Shown here: in pieces, positions 62,913 through 64,000 of the stretch
How the letters are laid out: each line of letters starts with the position of its first letter
Position numbering within the stretch: position 1 is the first letter of the stretch
Source: Ottowia sp. SB7-C50
GTDB taxonomy: Bacteria > Pseudomonadota > Gammaproteobacteria > Burkholderiales > Burkholderiaceae_C
Direction: 5' to 3'
Assembly: GCF_033110285.1 (NCBI RefSeq)
Contig: NZ_CP136995.1
Coordinates: forward strand, 558,001-622,000
DNA: 64,000 bases
The notes under the pieces: model-generated
Seen by the model: only the letters and a program-made list of their open reading frames with translations
Database searches by the model: none
Told to the model about the DNA's origin: nothing
Position numbers and translations under genes: made by a program

Positions 62913-64000
62913 TTATCCGTGCGCCATCGGCGGCGGCACGGCCAGCCAATCGGCGATCGCGCCTTCATACGCCGCCGCCAAGCGCAGCACGCCAGCGTCG
63001 TCCTGCGGCCTGCCGATGAGCTGCATGCCCATGGGCAGGCCGGCTTCGTTGAAGCCGACCGGCACGCTGATGCAGGGCAGGCCGGCGAAGGTGGCGTAGA
63101 TCACCACTTCCATCCAGCGGTGGTAGGTGTCCATGGTGCGGCCAGCGATGGTGCGGGGCCAGCGCTCGGCAGCGTCGAAGGGCCACACCTGCGCGGTGGG
63201 CAGCGCCAGAAAGTCGTGTTGCCCGAACAGCCTCAGCATGCTCTGGTGGAACTGCGTGCGCACCACGCTGGCGGCCAGGAACTGGTTGGCCGTGCAGCCT
63301 TCGGCCTGGTCGTATTCCCACACGGCTTCGGGCTTGATCCGGGCGCGGTTGCCCGGCTGCAGAAAAAGCGGCGCGATGCGCGAAGCGACCAGCACGCGGC
63401 GCCACACCAGCCAGGCGTCCCACACGCGCGCCGGGGGCATGCCCAGACGCGCGGGCGCGACGGGGCAGCCCAGGCGTTCGAGCCGGCCCAGGCCGCGCTG
63501 GCAGGCGTCAAGGATGCCGTCCTCCATCGGCAGGTAGCCGTCCAGATCGCCGAGCCAGCCGATGCGCTGTGATTTCAGGTCGAAATGGCCGTCTGCGCTG
63601 GCTGTATCTGTATTTGTAGCTATCGAAAGAGGAGCATTGTCCGACGCGCCGGCCTGCGTGCCCAGCAGCCGCGCCACGTCGCGCACGCTGCGGCCCATGG
63701 GGCCCTCGGTAGCCAGCTGGCTGACCCAGACGTCCTGTGCGGGCCACATCGGCACGCGGCCCTGGCTGGGGCGAAAGCCGAAGATGTTGTTCCACGCCGC
63801 CGGGTTGCGCAGGCTGCCCATGAAGTCCGATCCGTCGGCCACCGGCAGCAGCCGCAGCGCCAGCGCCACCGCCGCGCCGCCGCTGGAGCCGCCCGCCGAG
63901 CGCGTGCGGTCGTAGGCGTTGCGCGTGGTGCCGAAGACGTCGTTGAAGGTGTGCGAGCCCAGGCCGAATTCGGGCACGTTGGTCTTGCCGATGAAGATGC
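62913..64000 (-). CDS. amidase (amidase signature family), partial
   Basis: The last ~360 residues of an amidase; its N-terminus lies beyond the window. The catalytic serines are in AGGSSGGAAVAL (near 63890) and DGSDFMGSLRNPAAW (~63820), and GKTNVPEFGLGSHTFN, which precedes them in this family, reaches the window edge. The catalytic Lys is expected further upstream. It ends LRLAAAYEGAIADWL...PPMAHG with TAA at 62913. It hydrolyses amide bonds; substrate unknown. An AGCTAT-motif-like stretch lies in frame at ~63598-63640. Confidence 0.88.
   Translation of the reverse strand, partial: IFIGKTNVPEFGLGSHTFNDVFGTTRNAYDRTRSAGGSSGGAAVALALRLLPVADGSDFMGSLRNPAAWNNIFGFRPSQGRVPMWPAQDVWVSQLATEGPMGRSVRDVARLLGTQAGASDNAPLSIATNTDTASADGHFDLKSQRIGWLGDLDGYLPMEDGILDACQRGLGRLERLGCPVAPARLGMPPARVWDAWLVWRRVLVASRIAPLFLQPGNRARIKPEAVWEYDQAEGCTANQFLAASVVRTQFHQSMLRLFGQHDFLALPTAQVWPFDAAERWPRTIAGRTMDTYHRWMEVVIYATFAGLPCISVPVGFNEAGLPMGMQLIGRPQDDAGVLRLAAAYEGAIADWLAVPPPMAHG

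Overview
The window is GC-rich, densely coded DNA from a betaproteobacterium, most probably a member of the Comamonadaceae in the Burkholderiales. The reasons are the Bug/TctC-type solute receptors, TRAP and branched-chain-amino-acid-type ABC transporters, an aromatic (gentisate) pathway, many CoA-dependent degradation genes, and several dispersed intergenic repeat families. No tRNA, rRNA, CRISPR array, phage or transposase was recognised. The genus cannot be named from the sequence alone.

Region 1 (0-11.6 kb) begins with the tail of a GMC oxidoreductase and a hemerythrin-like protein. It then holds one minus-strand redox operon. In transcription order this encodes a small secreted protein of unknown function, an extreme methionine-rich (Met-Ser-Gly)n periplasmic protein, a pentaheme lipoprotein cytochrome, a Tat-exported DMSO-reductase-family molybdoenzyme, its 4Fe-4S subunit, a TorD-type chaperone, a multi-cluster ferredoxin, a histidine kinase with a periplasmic CxxCH heme motif, and a sigma-54-dependent response regulator. 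A good -24/-12 promoter precedes the operon, with TGGCAGG repeats further upstream. This is the best candidate in the window for an undescribed system. My reading is a heme-sensed S- or N-oxide respiration or repair system with a secreted methionine sink.

Region 2 (11.9-16.3 kb) is a gentisate pathway: gentisate dioxygenase, fumarylpyruvate hydrolase, 3-hydroxybenzoate 6-hydroxylase and a Bug receptor. Phosphatidylserine decarboxylase and a lower-GC TetR/amidohydrolase pair follow (16.4-19.0 kb).

Region 3 (19.1-46.3 kb) is a large CoA-thioester catabolic region. It has an atu-like (acyclic terpene utilisation) core: TetR regulator, SDR, carboxyltransferase, acyl-CoA dehydrogenase, enoyl-CoA hydratase, biotin carboxylase and a second acyl-CoA dehydrogenase. 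A beta-keto acid cleavage enzyme and a dienoyl-CoA-reductase-like SDR follow. A divergent Liv-type ABC transporter operon carries its own acyl-CoA ligase and two paralogous binding proteins. Then come another hydratase, a MarR regulator with a strong operator, an acyl-CoA synthetase, a Bug receptor, a thiolase and a FadB-like multifunctional enzyme. One palindromic operator type (ACCAAG/GCCAAG half sites) recurs in front of the TetR gene, the 38.4-kb hydratase and the thiolase, tying these blocks into one probable regulon.

Region 4 (46.3-64.0 kb) carries AMP nucleosidase, a UbiA-type prenyltransferase, a YbaN-like membrane protein, an MsbA-type ABC exporter, fused acyl-CoA mutase IcmF with a PPK2 kinase, a TRAP transporter, a CsoR-like small protein with a persulfide dioxygenase-rhodanese fusion, and a partial amidase.

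Six genes are broken by what looks like one extra G in a run of 6-7 G. These are most likely sequencing or assembly errors and are annotated here as single genes. At least five families of dispersed repeats occur, one of them inserted in frame inside the atuE-like gene.
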